DNA of 20,497 nt from assembly GCA_022712845.1 (NCBI GenBank), contig JAFLJV010000076.1:1-20497 (forward strand), given 5' to 3'. Positions within the stretch are counted from its first letter, which is position 1; the number at the start of each line of letters is the position of its first letter. Shown here in pieces: positions 1-7,831 of the stretch. This stretch comes from Sulfurimonas sp. Lineage in GTDB: Bacteria > Campylobacterota > Campylobacteria > Campylobacterales > Sulfurimonadaceae. The translations under genes were made by a program, and so were the position numbers. The notes under the pieces were generated by a model, which worked only from the letters and a program-made list of their open reading frames with translations, made no database searches and was not told where the DNA came from.

Positions 1-1262
1 AAAATCCTGAGTTTATTTTCTGTACCAGAGTATCTAACTAAATGGCGGATATTTTTATCATCTAATTCTTTTAACTTAGCATCTAGTTTATCTATATCCC
101 CAAGAGGTTTTTTATTTTTAATATTGATATTTACTAGTTTTTGAGGGTATAGTTTAAAAGGACGAAGAGCTTTAGAAGCTTTAGTTTTTGTTTTTATTAA
201 AAGTGCTAGTACTTGAAGAGCAGAAACAAGACCATCACCAGTTTTTGCAAAATCGTTTATGATTACATGCCCACTCTGCTCACCACCAAAGTTAATATTC
301 TTTTTTTTCATAATTTCTAAAACATTTTTATCACCAACATCTGAGCGAAAAAGTTTTAAATTTTTTTCATTCATAAAGTCATCTAAACCTTGGTTACTCA
401 TAACAGTAGTTACAATACCACCACCTTTTAATGAACCAGTATCATTCATATATGACCCCAATGCACCAAGAAGATGATCTCCATCAATTATTTCACCTTT
501 TTCATCAACTACTACAAGTCTATCAGCATCACCATCAAGAGCTATACCTAAGTCTGCTCTATATTTAATAACTTTAGCTTGTAGTTTTTTTGTATGAAGA
601 GCACCACATGCCTCATTTATATTAAAACCATCAGGTTTATTATGTAGAGTTACTACATCTGCACCTAGTTCTTCTAAAACTGTTGGTCCAACTATATATC
701 CTGCTCCATTTGCTGTATCTAAAACAATACGCATATCTTTAAGTGAGATATCTCTAGGAAAAGAGTTTTTAAGTTGTACAATATAACGGCCAATTACATC
801 ATCAATTCTTTTTGCTTTACCTATCTCTTTTGCTTTTGTTTGAGCATTATGAAGTTTTTCATCATCGATATATATATTTTCAATCTCTTTTTCAGCACTG
901 TGAGAGAGTTTATTACCATTTCCATCAAAAAATTTAATTCCATTATCTTCATAAGAGTTATGTGAAGCACTTATCATTATTCCAGCATCACATCTCATGT
1001 TTTCAGTTATAAAAGCGATAGCAGGAGTAGGCATTGGACCTATTTGAACAACATCATAACCGATAGCAGTTAAACCACTAACAATTGCATTTTCAATCAT
1101 ATAACCACTTCTACGAGTGTCTTTTCCAATTAATATTTTATTTGTATTTGAGCGAGATTTAAAGTATATTCCTGCAGCCATTGCAATTTTCATAGCAAGC
1201 TCAGCTGTTAAAAATGTACCAGCCTCACCTCTAACTCCATCAGTTCCAAATAATCGTTTCAA
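1..1262 (-). CDS. glmM: Phosphoglucosamine mutase, 3' end cut by window edge
   Basis: GlmM interconverts glucosamine-6-phosphate and glucosamine-1-phosphate in the cytoplasm, feeding UDP-GlcNAc for peptidoglycan and LPS. The 420 codons present begin [12 protein letters not shown], the family N-terminus. The phosphoserine loop ISASHN is visible, with the catalytic Ser at residue 100 (codon 965-963). The metal loop DGDADR lies near 517-537. The phosphate-binding loop [10 protein letters not shown] lies at the window edge, so only about 25-30 residues are missing. The start is TTG at 1262, preceded at good spacing by AAGGAAG. An in-frame ATG at 1286 would add eight residues but would swallow that ribosome binding site. 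The gene diverges from rpsT. Identity is secure; the TTG start is likely. Confidence 0.95.
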   Translation of the reverse strand, partial: MKRLFGTDGVRGEAGTFLTAELAMKIAMAAGIYFKSRSNTNKILIGKDTRRSGYMIENAIVSGLTAIGYDVVQIGPMPTPAIAFITENMRCDAGIMISASHNSYEDNGIKFFDGNGNKLSHSAEKEIENIYIDDEKLHNAQTKAKEIGKAKRIDDVIGRYIVQLKNSFPRDISLKDMRIVLDTANGAGYIVGPTVLEELGADVVTLHNKPDGFNINEACGALHTKKLQAKVIKYRADLGIALDGDADRLVVVDEKGEIIDGDHLLGALGSYMNDTGSLKGGGIVTTVMSNQGLDDFMNEKNLKLFRSDVGDKNVLEIMKKKNINFGGEQSGHVIINDFAKTGDGLVSALQVLALLIKTKTKASKALRPFKLYPQKLVNINIKNKKPLGDIDKLDAKLKELDDKNIRHLVRYSGTENKLRI

Positions 1263-1355
1263 TATGTCTTCCTTTTTAAGTCCCATATTTTAACATAAAA
1301 ATTATAACTTTTATGATTTAGCTTGTCTTTAACTTAATTTTAATTATATTTAAGC

Positions 1356-1361
1356 TATTAT
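1356..1361 (+). promoter_or_regulatory. Candidate -10 box for rpsT-prfA
   Basis: TATTAT follows an AT-rich stretch with spaced T runs, the usual sigma-70 promoter form in Campylobacterota, which lack a strong -35. It would start transcription near 1368 and leave a leader of roughly 27 bases containing the GAAGGA ribosome binding site. No other good box is closer to rpsT. Confidence 0.4.
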
Positions 1362-1394
1362 TCTGCACTAAATTTCTATGAGAAGGACTCATAC

Positions 1395-1655
1395 ATGGCA
1401 AATCATAAGTCATCAATAAAGAGAATTCGCCAAACTATCGTTCGTACAGAGCGTAATCGTTTCTACAGAACTCGTCTTAAAAATATTGTTAAAGATGTTC
1501 GCTCTGCAATTGAAGCAGGCAACAAAGAAGAAGCAAGTTCAGCAATGGGCATAGCTAATAAACAAATTCAAACATTTGTAAGCAAAGGTATCTTAAAAAA
1601 AGAAACTGCTGCTAGAAAAATCAGTCGTCTACACAAAGCTGTAAACGCTATATAA
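1395..1655 (+). CDS. rpsT: 30S ribosomal protein S20
   Basis: This is an 86-residue, very basic protein starting [13 protein letters not shown], the typical S20 N-terminus, and ending in the conserved helix with [10 protein letters not shown]20 binds 16S rRNA at the bottom of the small subunit and helps assembly. The length matches the family. A GAAGGA ribosome binding site lies just upstream of the ATG. prfA follows after 29 bases on the same strand with no terminator between, so the two translation genes are probably co-transcribed. They diverge from glmM. Confidence 0.97.
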   Translation: MANHKSSIKRIRQTIVRTERNRFYRTRLKNIVKDVRSAIEAGNKEEASSAMGIANKQIQTFVSKGILKKETAARKISRLHKAVNAI

Positions 1656-1684
1656 GCGTAATTTACTGATAAAGATAAAAAATT

Positions 1685-2752
1685 ATGCTTGTAGATAAAC
1701 TAGATCCGTTTATCAACCGCTATAATGAACTTAGCAACCTGCTAAGTTCACCTGATATAACTTCTGACATTAAAAAAATGACAGAACTCTCAAAAGAACA
1801 ATCATCACTTTTACCAATTGTTGAAAAAGCAAAAGAATACAGATCTGTAATTGATCAAATTGCTGAATCTAAAGAGATGTTAGGTGATCCTGAGATGATT
1901 GATATGGCAAAAGAGGAACTAAAAGAATTAGAGCCTCAGCTTCCAATCATAGAAGAAGATATTAAACTTCTTTTATTACCAAAAGATCCAAATGATGACA
2001 GAAATATTATTGTTGAGCTTCGTGCTGGAGCTGGTGGTGATGAAGCTGCTATTTTTGTTGGCAATCTTTTTGATGCTTATAATCGTTATGCAGATGTTAA
2101 GGGATGGAAAGTAGAAATTCTAAGTACATCCCCTTCTGATGCTGGTGGATTTAAAGAGGTTATTGCTCTTATTAAGGGTGAACAGGTTTATAGTAGGTTG
2201 AAGTACGAAGGTGGAACTCATCGTGTTCAGCGTGTTCCTGCGACAGAATCTCAAGGGCGTGTACACACTTCAGCAATCACTGTTGCTGTTATGCCTGAGG
2301 TTGATGATGTTGAGATTGATATAAATGATAATGATTTAAAAATCGATGTTATGCGTTCGTCTGGTTGTGGAGGGCAGAGTGTAAATACAACAGATTCTGC
2401 TGTTCGTATAACTCACTTACCGTCAGGAATAGTTGTAACAAATCAAGATCAAAAATCTCAACATAAAAATAGAGAAAAAGCTATGAAAGTTCTAAAAGCT
2501 AGACTTTATGACTTAGAGATGCAAGAAGCACAAGCAAAAGATAGTGCAAATCGTGCAGCTCAAGTTGGAACTGGTGATAGAAGTGGAAGAATTCGTACAT
2601 ATAATTATCCACAAAATCGTATATCAGATCATAGAATAACTCTAACATTATATAGGTTAAATGAGATTATGAGTGGTGGACTTTTAGATGAAGTTGTAGA
2701 CCCACTTATAACAGACCATCAAGCCAAGATAGTTGAAGCTGCTGGTTTGTAG
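1685..2752 (+). CDS. prfA: Peptide chain release factor 1
   Basis: RF1 reads UAA and UAG stop codons and triggers peptidyl-tRNA hydrolysis on the ribosome. The 355-residue length is normal. The stop-codon-reading tripeptide P-A-T is at residues 185-187, in [10 protein letters not shown], and marks RF1 rather than RF2, which has SPF. The catalytic GGQ is at 229-231 in [10 protein letters not shown], with the Gln that is normally methylated. The N-terminal third is a charged helical domain. The ribosome binding site is weak (AAAGATAAA), which fits translation following that of rpsT. A strong terminator lies about 80 bases after the stop. Confidence 0.97.
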   Translation: MLVDKLDPFINRYNELSNLLSSPDITSDIKKMTELSKEQSSLLPIVEKAKEYRSVIDQIAESKEMLGDPEMIDMAKEELKELEPQLPIIEEDIKLLLLPKDPNDDRNIIVELRAGAGGDEAAIFVGNLFDAYNRYADVKGWKVEILSTSPSDAGGFKEVIALIKGEQVYSRLKYEGGTHRVQRVPATESQGRVHTSAITVAVMPEVDDVEIDINDNDLKIDVMRSSGCGGQSVNTTDSAVRITHLPSGIVVTNQDQKSQHKNREKAMKVLKARLYDLEMQEAQAKDSANRAAQVGTGDRSGRIRTYNYPQNRISDHRITLTLYRLNEIMSGGLLDEVVDPLITDHQAKIVEAAGL

Positions 2753-2773
2753 TTAATATTAACATTAATATGA

Positions 2774-2802
2774 TATAATTCAATTTGAAACAGTGTTATA
2801 AT
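2774..2802 (+). promoter_or_regulatory. Two tandem TATAAT boxes after prfA
   Basis: Two exact TATAAT hexamers lie at 2774-2779 and 2797-2802, 23 bases apart, and the second has an extended TGT before it. They sit after the prfA stop and before a two-hairpin segment ending in a terminator, with no open reading frame between. The upstream box would start RNA near 2786 and the downstream one near 2809. Either could drive a short RNA. They could also be chance in AT-rich spacer DNA. Confidence 0.45.
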
Positions 2803-2868
2803 CTTGTGAGTTGGTTACTCACAGCTCTGTAAGCTCTATCTTCATTTTGAAGGTAGGGCTTTTTTTTT
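2786..2868 (+). ncRNA. Candidate small RNA, two hairpins and terminator
   Basis: Downstream of two TATAAT boxes the plus strand can fold into a perfect 7-bp hairpin (TGTGAGT at 2805-2811 with ACTCACA at 2817-2823, loop TGGTT), a short linker, and a 12-bp terminator hairpin followed by nine T. No reading frame or ribosome binding site is present. The architecture is that of a short independent bacterial sRNA of 60-80 nt. I do not recognise the family: it lacks the SRP RNA apical motif and is too short for 6S RNA or tmRNA. The alternative is a structured 3' end of the prfA transcript. Confidence 0.35.
2832..2868 (+). terminator. Strong intrinsic terminator after prfA
   Basis: The arms 2832-2843 and 2849-2860 pair over 12 bp with some G-U pairs and a five-base loop (ATTTT). 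They are followed at once by a run of T through 2868. A second run of eight T at 2872-2879 follows. Confidence 0.88.
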
Positions 2869-2915
2869 GCCTTTTTTTTGGTAATTGTGGGTAGTGCTGG
2901 GAGGGAGAGCTATAG

Positions 2916-2931
2916 CAAAGGAGTACCTTTG
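2916..2931. repeat. Perfect 6-bp hairpin in spacer
   Basis: CAAAGG and CCTTTG are separated by AGTA, and the hairpin is flanked on both sides by the direct repeat TATAG. The surrounding 2880-2940 is richer in G than the rest of the spacer and has no reading frame. Its function is unknown. Confidence 0.4.
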
Positions 2932-2949
2932 TATAGGGTTTTAATACTG

Positions 2950-2988
2950 TTGTTAATTCTCGGTTACTTAACCAAACTGAGTTAACAA
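2950..2988. repeat. Nested inverted repeat before the dapF terminator
   Basis: The outer arms TTGTTAA (2950-2956) and TTAACAA (2982-2988) enclose inner arms CTC/GAG and GGTTA/TAACC, with small bulges. The result is one imperfect long hairpin. It lies between convergent transcription units, so a structural or terminator-like role is possible. Confidence 0.4.
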
Positions 2989-2990
2989 AT

Positions 2991-3013
2991 AAAGAGGACT
3001 AACCATCCTCTTT
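2991..3013 (-). terminator. Bidirectional terminator at dapF 3' end
   Basis: AAAGAGGA (2991-2998) and TCCTCTTT (3006-3013) form a perfect 8-bp stem with a seven-base loop. T runs continue on both strands. It begins two bases after the dapF stop codon. Confidence 0.75.
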
Positions 3014-3014
3014 T

Positions 3015-3761
3015 TTAAGAACAGTTCCACTCAGTTGAAAAAGTATTTTTAACTTCCCCACGAAAAGTAATTGTTTTATCATTTACACCTAGATAAAGAG
3101 TATCACCACTTCTTGGATAGATTTCTATACTATCACTAATTAAATTTTCTTTTAAAGCTCTATAAAAACAAGCAGCCATGCCAGTTCCACACGCTAAAGT
3201 TTCATCTTCAACACCACGTTCATATGTTCTAACTTTTAGATTATCTCCATCAACATAAGTGATATTAACATTTGCATTGTACTTGTGTCTTAATTCACGA
3301 GCTTCACTTATATCAAAAATTTCAATATTTTCAGTAATATTAACTAAGTGATTTACACCTGTATTTATAAACCACCAAGATTTGCCATTATGATTTATTG
3401 TTTTATCAATTATTTTAGGTGGAGTGAGTTCACTTAAAACCATATTTCCATTAACCTCTGCACCAATAACTCCAGCACCTGTAAGAAATTTCATATTTTT
3501 AGAAGCAAGATTGTTACTGAATGCATAGTGAGCGGCAGCACGAGAGCCATTTCCACACATATCCGCATGAGAACCATCAGAGTTATAAAATTGCCACTCA
3601 AAGTCATATTTATCATGAGGTAAAATAACTATAAGTCCATCAGCACCGATACCATTTTGACGGTGACATAATTTTTTTGCTAAATCACTTCTATCTTTTT
3701 TAGTGTCTGAGTGAAAAATTACAAAATCATTTCCATTTGCACAATATTTTTTAATTTTCAT
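3015..3761 (-). CDS. dapF: Diaminopimelate epimerase
   Basis: DapF converts LL- to meso-diaminopimelate in lysine and peptidoglycan synthesis, using two cysteines as acid and base. Both are present: Cys69 in HADMCGNGSR and Cys191 in LACGTGMAA. The N-terminal CANGNDFV and the substrate loop ERGVEDE are also typical. The length of 248 residues is normal for Campylobacterota. The start is preceded by GAGGAG, which overlaps the end of coaE (12-base gap), so translation is likely coupled. It is the last gene of the speE-like/coaE/dapF operon and has its own terminator. Confidence 0.97.
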   Translation of the reverse strand: MKIKKYCANGNDFVIFHSDTKKDRSDLAKKLCHRQNGIGADGLIVILPHDKYDFEWQFYNSDGSHADMCGNGSRAAAHYAFSNNLASKNMKFLTGAGVIGAEVNGNMVLSELTPPKIIDKTINHNGKSWWFINTGVNHLVNITENIEIFDISEARELRHKYNANVNITYVDGDNLKVRTYERGVEDETLACGTGMAACFYRALKENLISDSIEIYPRSGDTLYLGVNDKTITFRGEVKNTFSTEWNCS

Positions 3762-3773
3762 ATTTATCTCCTC

Positions 3774-4370
3774 TCACTTTTCATATTTTATCTTTATTTT
3801 ATCAACAAACTCTTCAACTTCTTGTTGTAAGTATTTTAGATTTTTAGAGTTATCAATAACCCAAGTTGCTCTATCTCTTTTTTCATCTATTGGCATTTGA
3901 GAAGCTATTCTCTTTAGTGACTCTTCTTCTGAGTAACCATTTCTTTTCATAAATCTTTGAAGTTGAGTATCACTTGGAGTATAAACAACAACACTCTCAG
4001 CTATATCATAAGCACCATTTTCAAAAAATAGTGGGATATCTATAAGATATGGAAATTTAAAACTATCTTGTTTGATACTTCTTTTTTCTATCTCTAAACG
4101 AATTTTTGGATGTAAAAACTCTTCTAACTTCTTTTTTAGCTCAATGTTTGAAAAAACCAAACTACCAAGTTTAGCTCTATCAACTTTTGAACTATTTACA
4201 TACTCATCACCAAAACTCTCTTTTACCCAAGAGTGTGAAGCATCTAAAATCTCATGAGAAATACTATCAGCATCAATAACTCTCATACCATTTAAGGCAA
4301 GTAGAGATGCTACAGTACTTTTACCTGTAGCAATTCCACCAGTTAATGCGATAGCGTAATCAAAAGCCAT
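3774..4370 (-). CDS. coaE: Dephospho-CoA kinase
   Basis: CoaE phosphorylates the ribose 3'-OH of dephospho-CoA, the last step of coenzyme A synthesis. The P-loop GGIATGKST occupies residues 11-19, followed by VIDADSIS (residues 31-38) with the Asp pair that binds metal and substrate. A lid region RFMKRNGYSEEE and a basic C-terminus follow. The length of 198 residues fits the family. Its ATG overlaps the stop of the upstream gene by one base (TAATG), so it is translationally coupled. The order coaE-dapF beside purM is conserved in Campylobacter relatives. Confidence 0.96.
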   Translation of the reverse strand: MAFDYAIALTGGIATGKSTVASLLALNGMRVIDADSISHEILDASHSWVKESFGDEYVNSSKVDRAKLGSLVFSNIELKKKLEEFLHPKIRLEIEKRSIKQDSFKFPYLIDIPLFFENGAYDIAESVVVYTPSDTQLQRFMKRNGYSEEESLKRIASQMPIDEKRDRATWVIDNSKNLKYLQQEVEEFVDKIKIKYEK

Positions 4371-4927
4371 TAGTTTCTAATAATCCCTAAATATTCTTTT
4401 CTAACATGATTTCCCATTGCAAATGAAGCTACATGCACATCACAGTTATAATAACTTAAATCATCAATCATATCAGAACGGTTGAGATTAATATCTGCTG
4501 TTGGATGATACTCTTTTGAAGATAGAAGAGCTGTTGTATTATTACCAAGGTTATAAGGCATAATAATTTTAAAATACTTCCCTAAATTTTTCATCAAAGC
4601 TTTATTAGATTCTGTATCATCTAAAGAATTATGAGTTGTACTAAATTGACCATCATCTTTTAAAACACGATTTATATGTGATAAAAATGCAGCGTCATTA
4701 GTCATCTCAGATATTATTACATCATATGAATCATCATCCTGGGCACTAATTTCGTCTAAATCGCACTTGATAATTTTTATATTACTCTCATTATGCCTTT
4801 GTGCTTCTATCTCTAATAGTTGTGATGAATCACTAATTATTAAGATATCTTTTGCTTCTTTTGAAGTACATACTGGAACATGTACCATCATCTCTGGATA
4901 GATAAATTCTTTCATTTTTATGCTCAC
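4370..4927 (-). CDS. Spermidine synthase-like protein, short and lacking the Gly-rich loop
   Basis: The C-terminus (SYYNCDVHVASFAMGNHV) and the central part with DSYDVIISE match the aminopropyltransferase (SpeE) Rossmann fold. The gene sits directly before coaE, as speE does in Helicobacter. The protein is only 185 residues against about 260-280 for SpeE. The place where family members carry the GGGDGG decarboxylated-SAM loop reads ILIISDSSQ. The N-terminal beta domain is reduced to about 25 residues. It may have lost catalysis or act on another ligand. The start ATG is preceded by GTGAGC, a weak ribosome binding site. The fold is fairly sure; the activity is doubtful. Confidence 0.7.
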   Translation of the reverse strand: MSIKMKEFIYPEMMVHVPVCTSKEAKDILIISDSSQLLEIEAQRHNESNIKIIKCDLDEISAQDDDSYDVIISEMTNDAAFLSHINRVLKDDGQFSTTHNSLDDTESNKALMKNLGKYFKIIMPYNLGNNTTALLSSKEYHPTADINLNRSDMIDDLSYYNCDVHVASFAMGNHVRKEYLGIIRN

Positions 4928-4947
4928 TTACTTATTATTTAAATGCG

Positions 4948-4953
4948 ATTTTA
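4948..4953 (-). promoter_or_regulatory. Candidate -10 box for the speE-like/coaE/dapF operon
   Basis: TAAAAT within ATGATAAAATCGC on the minus strand lies about 20 bases before the start codon. The 130-base divergent spacer shared with purM contains no better minus-strand match. Confidence 0.3.
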
Positions 4954-5036
4954 TCATATTAGAATTAAAATGCTTTAAAACACTAAAATATTGCATAAAT
5001 TTAAGTCCTATTTTAACTATTTGCTTATGTTTATAT

Positions 5037-5045
5037 TGATATAAT
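5037..5045 (+). promoter_or_regulatory. Extended -10 promoter of purM
   Basis: TGATATAAT gives a consensus TATAAT (5040-5045) with the extended TGN. An AT-rich tract with spaced T runs lies upstream. The predicted start near 5052 leaves a leader of about 20 bases carrying the GGAG site. Confidence 0.65.
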
Positions 5046-5071
5046 TTCACACTTTTAAAATGGAGTTCTTC

Positions 5072-6067
5072 ATGAGCCAAATTAGTTACAAAGATGCTGG
5101 TGTTGATATAGATGCTGGTAATAGTTTCGTTGAAAATATTAAGCCCTTAGTAAAATCTACAAAAATTCCTGGTGTTTTAGGTGGAATTGGTTCTTTTGCT
5201 GGAGCGTTTGAGCTTCCAAAAGGTTTTAAAGAGCCTGTAATGCTTGCTGCGACTGATGGAGTTGGAACTAAATTAAAACTTGCTATTGATTCTGGAATTC
5301 ACAATACAGTTGGAATAGATTTAGTTGCTATGTGTGTAAATGATCTTTTATGTAACTTTGGTACTCCATCTTTCTTTTTAGATTATTATGCAACTGGAAA
5401 ACTTGATGTTGATGTTGCTACAAATGTAGTTGCGGGAATAGCTGAGGGGTGTATAAGAAGTGAGTGTGCTTTAATCGGTGGAGAAACTGCTGAGATGCCT
5501 GGAATGTACTCTGAAGATGATTATGATTTAGCTGGTTTTGCAGTTGGTGTAGCTGAGAAAAGTGAGATGGATAGAGTCTCACTTGTAAGAGCAGGACATA
5601 AACTTATAGCACTTCCAAGTTCAGGACTTCACTCAAATGGTTTTTCACTTGCTAGAAAAGTTCTTTTTGATAAAATGAATCTAGATTTTAATGATGATTT
5701 TAATGGCAAACCACTTACTGAAACTCTTTTAACTCCTACAAATATTTATGTAAAAATGTTTAAAGAGCTAAAAAACGAGATTGTTGCAATGGCTCATATA
5801 ACTGGTGGTGGAATAGTTGAAAATTTACCTCGTGTTCTTCCTGAGAATTTAATGGCAGAAGTAAAAAAAGACTCTATAAAGGTTCTTCCTATTTTTAAAC
5901 TAATCTCAAAGCATGTAGATATTGATGAGATGTATAGAGCGTTTAATATGGGTGTTGGAATGATTTTAGTTGTAGAGAACTCTAATGTTGATACAATTCT
6001 TTCTAAAACAGATGGTTACCTAATAGGAGAGATAAAAGAAGGAAACAGAGAAGCTATAATGGTATAA
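5072..6067 (+). CDS. purM: Phosphoribosylformylglycinamidine cyclo-ligase (AIR synthetase)
   Basis: PurM closes FGAM to aminoimidazole ribotide using ATP in purine synthesis. Diagnostic stretches are SYKDAGVDIDAGN at the N-terminus, ATDGVGTKLKLA, GGETAEMPGMY, SSGLHSNGFSLAR, and MAHITGGGIVENLPR near residue 240. The length is 331 residues. An in-frame ATG lies 12 bases earlier, at 5060. I prefer 5072 because GGAG (5062-5065) then sits six bases before the start. The last 14 bases overlap, tail to tail, the degenerate methyltransferase on the other strand. Confidence 0.97.
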   Translation: MSQISYKDAGVDIDAGNSFVENIKPLVKSTKIPGVLGGIGSFAGAFELPKGFKEPVMLAATDGVGTKLKLAIDSGIHNTVGIDLVAMCVNDLLCNFGTPSFFLDYYATGKLDVDVATNVVAGIAEGCIRSECALIGGETAEMPGMYSEDDYDLAGFAVGVAEKSEMDRVSLVRAGHKLIALPSSGLHSNGFSLARKVLFDKMNLDFNDDFNGKPLTETLLTPTNIYVKMFKELKNEIVAMAHITGGGIVENLPRVLPENLMAEVKKDSIKVLPIFKLISKHVDIDEMYRAFNMGVGMILVVENSNVDTILSKTDGYLIGEIKEGNREAIMV

Positions 6068-6762
6068 CTTCTTCTATATTATGCTCAATTACCATTTGGT
6101 AATTACCTCGAGGTTGAAACTCAAAACTAACCTTTTCAATCTTTATCTTATACTCTTTTAAATCATCCAAAATTTTATAAACATAAAGTGAAAAATTATT
6201 CTCTTCATCAACTCTATTATTTTGAAAATTTATAAGTGGAAAAATTTGTACTTTTTTTGCAACTCTTAACATCTCTTTGATAGTTTTGTAGTGAAACTCG
6301 TAAGAGAATCTATCATCATAAACAAACAGTAGATGAGAAGAAAGAACTATATCAAAGTTATTATCTTCAAATTTTAATATTGGTAGTTCATTATGATAGT
6401 ATTTTGACTTGTCATAATCTATTTGGAATATTTTTAGAGCATGTTGACGATGAAATCTATGGTTTTGTATACTTTTATAAAAATTAAAATTAAACCCTTT
6501 CATCCAAGCAGGATTTTCATATATTTTATTTATGCTTATATTTGCTTGTTTTACTATCTCTTCTTTTGAAAATTGATAGAGTATATCAGCTCCAAAAGCA
6601 TTTATTTCTTGTTTATTTGCTTCACTAACGAAAGAGCTAACTCCACTAGGGCAGTCTAAGATTTTCTTGCCAAACTAAGTCCTTTAGTTTTAAGTCAAAA
6701 AAAGCAAAGTACTCTTCAAATGTACGACCTGTGACAAGTATATTTTTTAATTCTAATTTCAT
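6054..6762 (-). pseudogene. Frameshifted SAM-dependent methyltransferase
   Basis: The reading frame begins at 6762 with MKLELKNILVTGRTFEEY and ends after 38 codons at a TAG. The continuation is in another frame from about 6671: GKKILDCPSGVSSF (SAM-binding motif I), then NPAWMKGFNF, FDIVLSSHLLFVYDD and a C-terminus at 6054. The break is at GTTTGG (6670-6675), where one extra T, or two missing bases, shifts the frame. A repaired protein would be about 236 residues with a class I methyltransferase fold. Its substrate is unknown. It starts one base after the lipoprotein gene stop, so it was the second gene of that unit. A sequencing error cannot be excluded because only one indel is seen. Confidence 0.75.
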
Positions 6763-6763
6763 T

Positions 6764-7069
6764 TTAATCCACTGTTTCATTAAATGTATATGATTTAACT
6801 ATATTTTTATCATCAAATTTTATAACTAAATCTTTTGTATCTGTTTGACCAATAGCACGATAAGTATAACGCCCGTAAGTCCACATAGTAACGCCGTTTT
6901 CTATACCTTTTCGCCAAGGTTTTCCAAACATTTTAACTATCTCACTTTGTGATGTTTTACCAATCATAATCATATTTACATTTTGTGCATCAAAATCATG
7001 TCCTACACGGGCACATCCAGTAGATAAAATAAGAGTTGCAATTATTAGTAATTTATAAATATTTTTCAT
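6764..7069 (-). CDS. BamE/SmpA/OmlA-like outer-membrane lipoprotein
   Basis: This 101-residue protein has a lipoprotein signal: Lys-rich start, hydrophobic residues 6-17, and the lipobox LSTGC with the lipidated Cys at 19. The mature part has the BamE-like pattern IGKTSQSEIVKMFGKPWRK followed by TMWTYGRYTYR. Family members such as BamE support outer-membrane protein assembly. Campylobacterota often carry such domains outside the Bam complex, so the exact role is unsure. AGGAATG precedes the ATG. It is probably transcribed from a TATAAT at 7106-7101 together with the downstream methyltransferase remnant. Confidence 0.8.
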   Translation of the reverse strand: MKNIYKLLIIATLILSTGCARVGHDFDAQNVNMIMIGKTSQSEIVKMFGKPWRKGIENGVTMWTYGRYTYRAIGQTDTKDLVIKFDDKNIVKSYTFNETVD

Positions 7070-7100
7070 TTTTCATTCCTGTTTTTATTTTATGAGAACT

Positions 7101-7106
7101 ATTATA
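7101..7106 (-). promoter_or_regulatory. -10 box for the BamE-like gene
   Basis: A consensus TATAAT on the minus strand lies about 30 bases upstream of the start codon, within GAGTATAATAG. There is no clear -35. Confidence 0.6.
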
Positions 7107-7151
7107 CTCTTAAACGGTTTCTTTTTAGTTGGTGTAGTAGTATTTTAAATT

Positions 7152-7217
7152 TAATGTAAGTAGTTTTGAAATTTCTCAAATAATATTCCTATACAGTTTT
7201 AATAGTTGCTTACATTA
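7152..7217. repeat. Spaced 9-bp inverted repeat in the 7070-7242 spacer
   Basis: TAATGTAAG (7152-7160) and CTTACATTA (7209-7217) are perfect complements 48 bases apart. The spacer has no reading frame. This could be a paired operator or a chance match in AT-rich DNA. Confidence 0.3.
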
Positions 7218-7227
7218 TCGACTAAAG

Positions 7228-7252
7228 TTTAAAATGGTATAGCTATTTTAAA
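7228..7252 (-). terminator. AT-only hairpin at the 3' end of the AhpD-like gene
   Basis: TTTAAAAT (7228-7235) and ATTTTAAA (7245-7252) are perfect 8-bp arms around a nine-base loop, overlapping the stop codon at 7243-7245. The stem has no G-C pairs and no clean T run follows, so terminator strength is doubtful. Confidence 0.3.
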
Positions 7253-7764
7253 AAAATATCTATAATTTTACTTTTATTCATAAAGCTTGATGTATAGTTT
7301 AAGAGATCAAAAAAATCTTGATTATTAAAATTTAGTTTATAAAGCTCTTTTAGATCATTTTGATTAAACTCTTCTGCTTTATATAGAGCTTTTAGGACTT
7401 TTTCAAATATAGCTTTTTGTTTATCATCAAATGGAATATTATTAGTATTATCTGTTATATAGTTTATTAGCTTCTCATCTGCTCCCATATTTAGAAGTAT
7501 TTTTGTGTTGAAGTTTATACAGTATTTTCTACACTCTTTTTTAGCAATAAAAAGCCTAAGATATGGAAGAATGTCTTTGTTGATTTTTTTATGTGTCATT
7601 AAGTACATATTATTCTCTACAAACTCTTTTAAAGATTTAAAATCAAGAGTTGCAAAAAGTTCAAAATGAGCTGGAATAAATCCGAGTACTTTTTCAATAT
7701 TTTTATATAAAAGCTCTAATTCTATACTTGCCTCTTCTCTCTTTATAAGTTCAATAATAAACAT
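7243..7764 (-). CDS. Carboxymuconolactone decarboxylase/AhpD-like protein
   Basis: The 173-residue all-helical protein opens with LLYKNIEKVLGFIPAHFELF, the usual N-terminal pattern of AhpD-like proteins. Around residues 70-90 it has LRLFIAKKECRKYCINFN, the position of the family redox motif (E-x2-C-x2-C-x3-H in AhpD). Here the cysteines are CRKYC and the trailing His is Asn, so classical peroxidase-partner chemistry is uncertain. Many such uncharacterised genes sit under TetR control. AAAGGAG precedes the ATG. Two TetR-type palindromes lie upstream, and the tetR gene is the next gene on the same strand, which argues that it is the regulator's target. Confidence 0.65.
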   Translation of the reverse strand: MFIIELIKREEASIELELLYKNIEKVLGFIPAHFELFATLDFKSLKEFVENNMYLMTHKKINKDILPYLRLFIAKKECRKYCINFNTKILLNMGADEKLINYITDNTNNIPFDDKQKAIFEKVLKALYKAEEFNQNDLKELYKLNFNNQDFFDLLNYTSSFMNKSKIIDIFLK

Positions 7765-7783
7765 AACTACTCCTTTAATATTA

Positions 7784-7799
7784 TAGACCGATTGGTCTA
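7784..7799. promoter_or_regulatory. TetR-type operator 1
   Basis: TAGACC-GATT-GGTCTA is a perfect palindrome of two 6-bp arms with a four-base centre. Its size and form are typical of TetR-family operators. It lies just downstream of the better -10 box and about 20 bases before the AhpD-like start codon. Confidence 0.75.
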
Positions 7800-7807
7800 A
7801 TTAGAGA

Positions 7808-7813
7808 ATTATA
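7808..7813 (-). promoter_or_regulatory. -10 box between the two operators
   Basis: A minus-strand TATAAT in CTATATAATTC is placed so that operator 2 covers the -35 region and operator 1 covers the transcription start. An alternative TATAAT at 7784-7779 overlaps operator 1 itself but would leave a very short leader. Confidence 0.55.
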
Positions 7814-7831
7814 TAGGAGTTTTTCTTAAAA

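Noticed and set aside
7152..7252. CRISPR-like or attachment-site repeat
   Set aside because: There are only two isolated inverted repeats, no direct repeats with spacers, and no integrase or tRNA-end duplication nearby.
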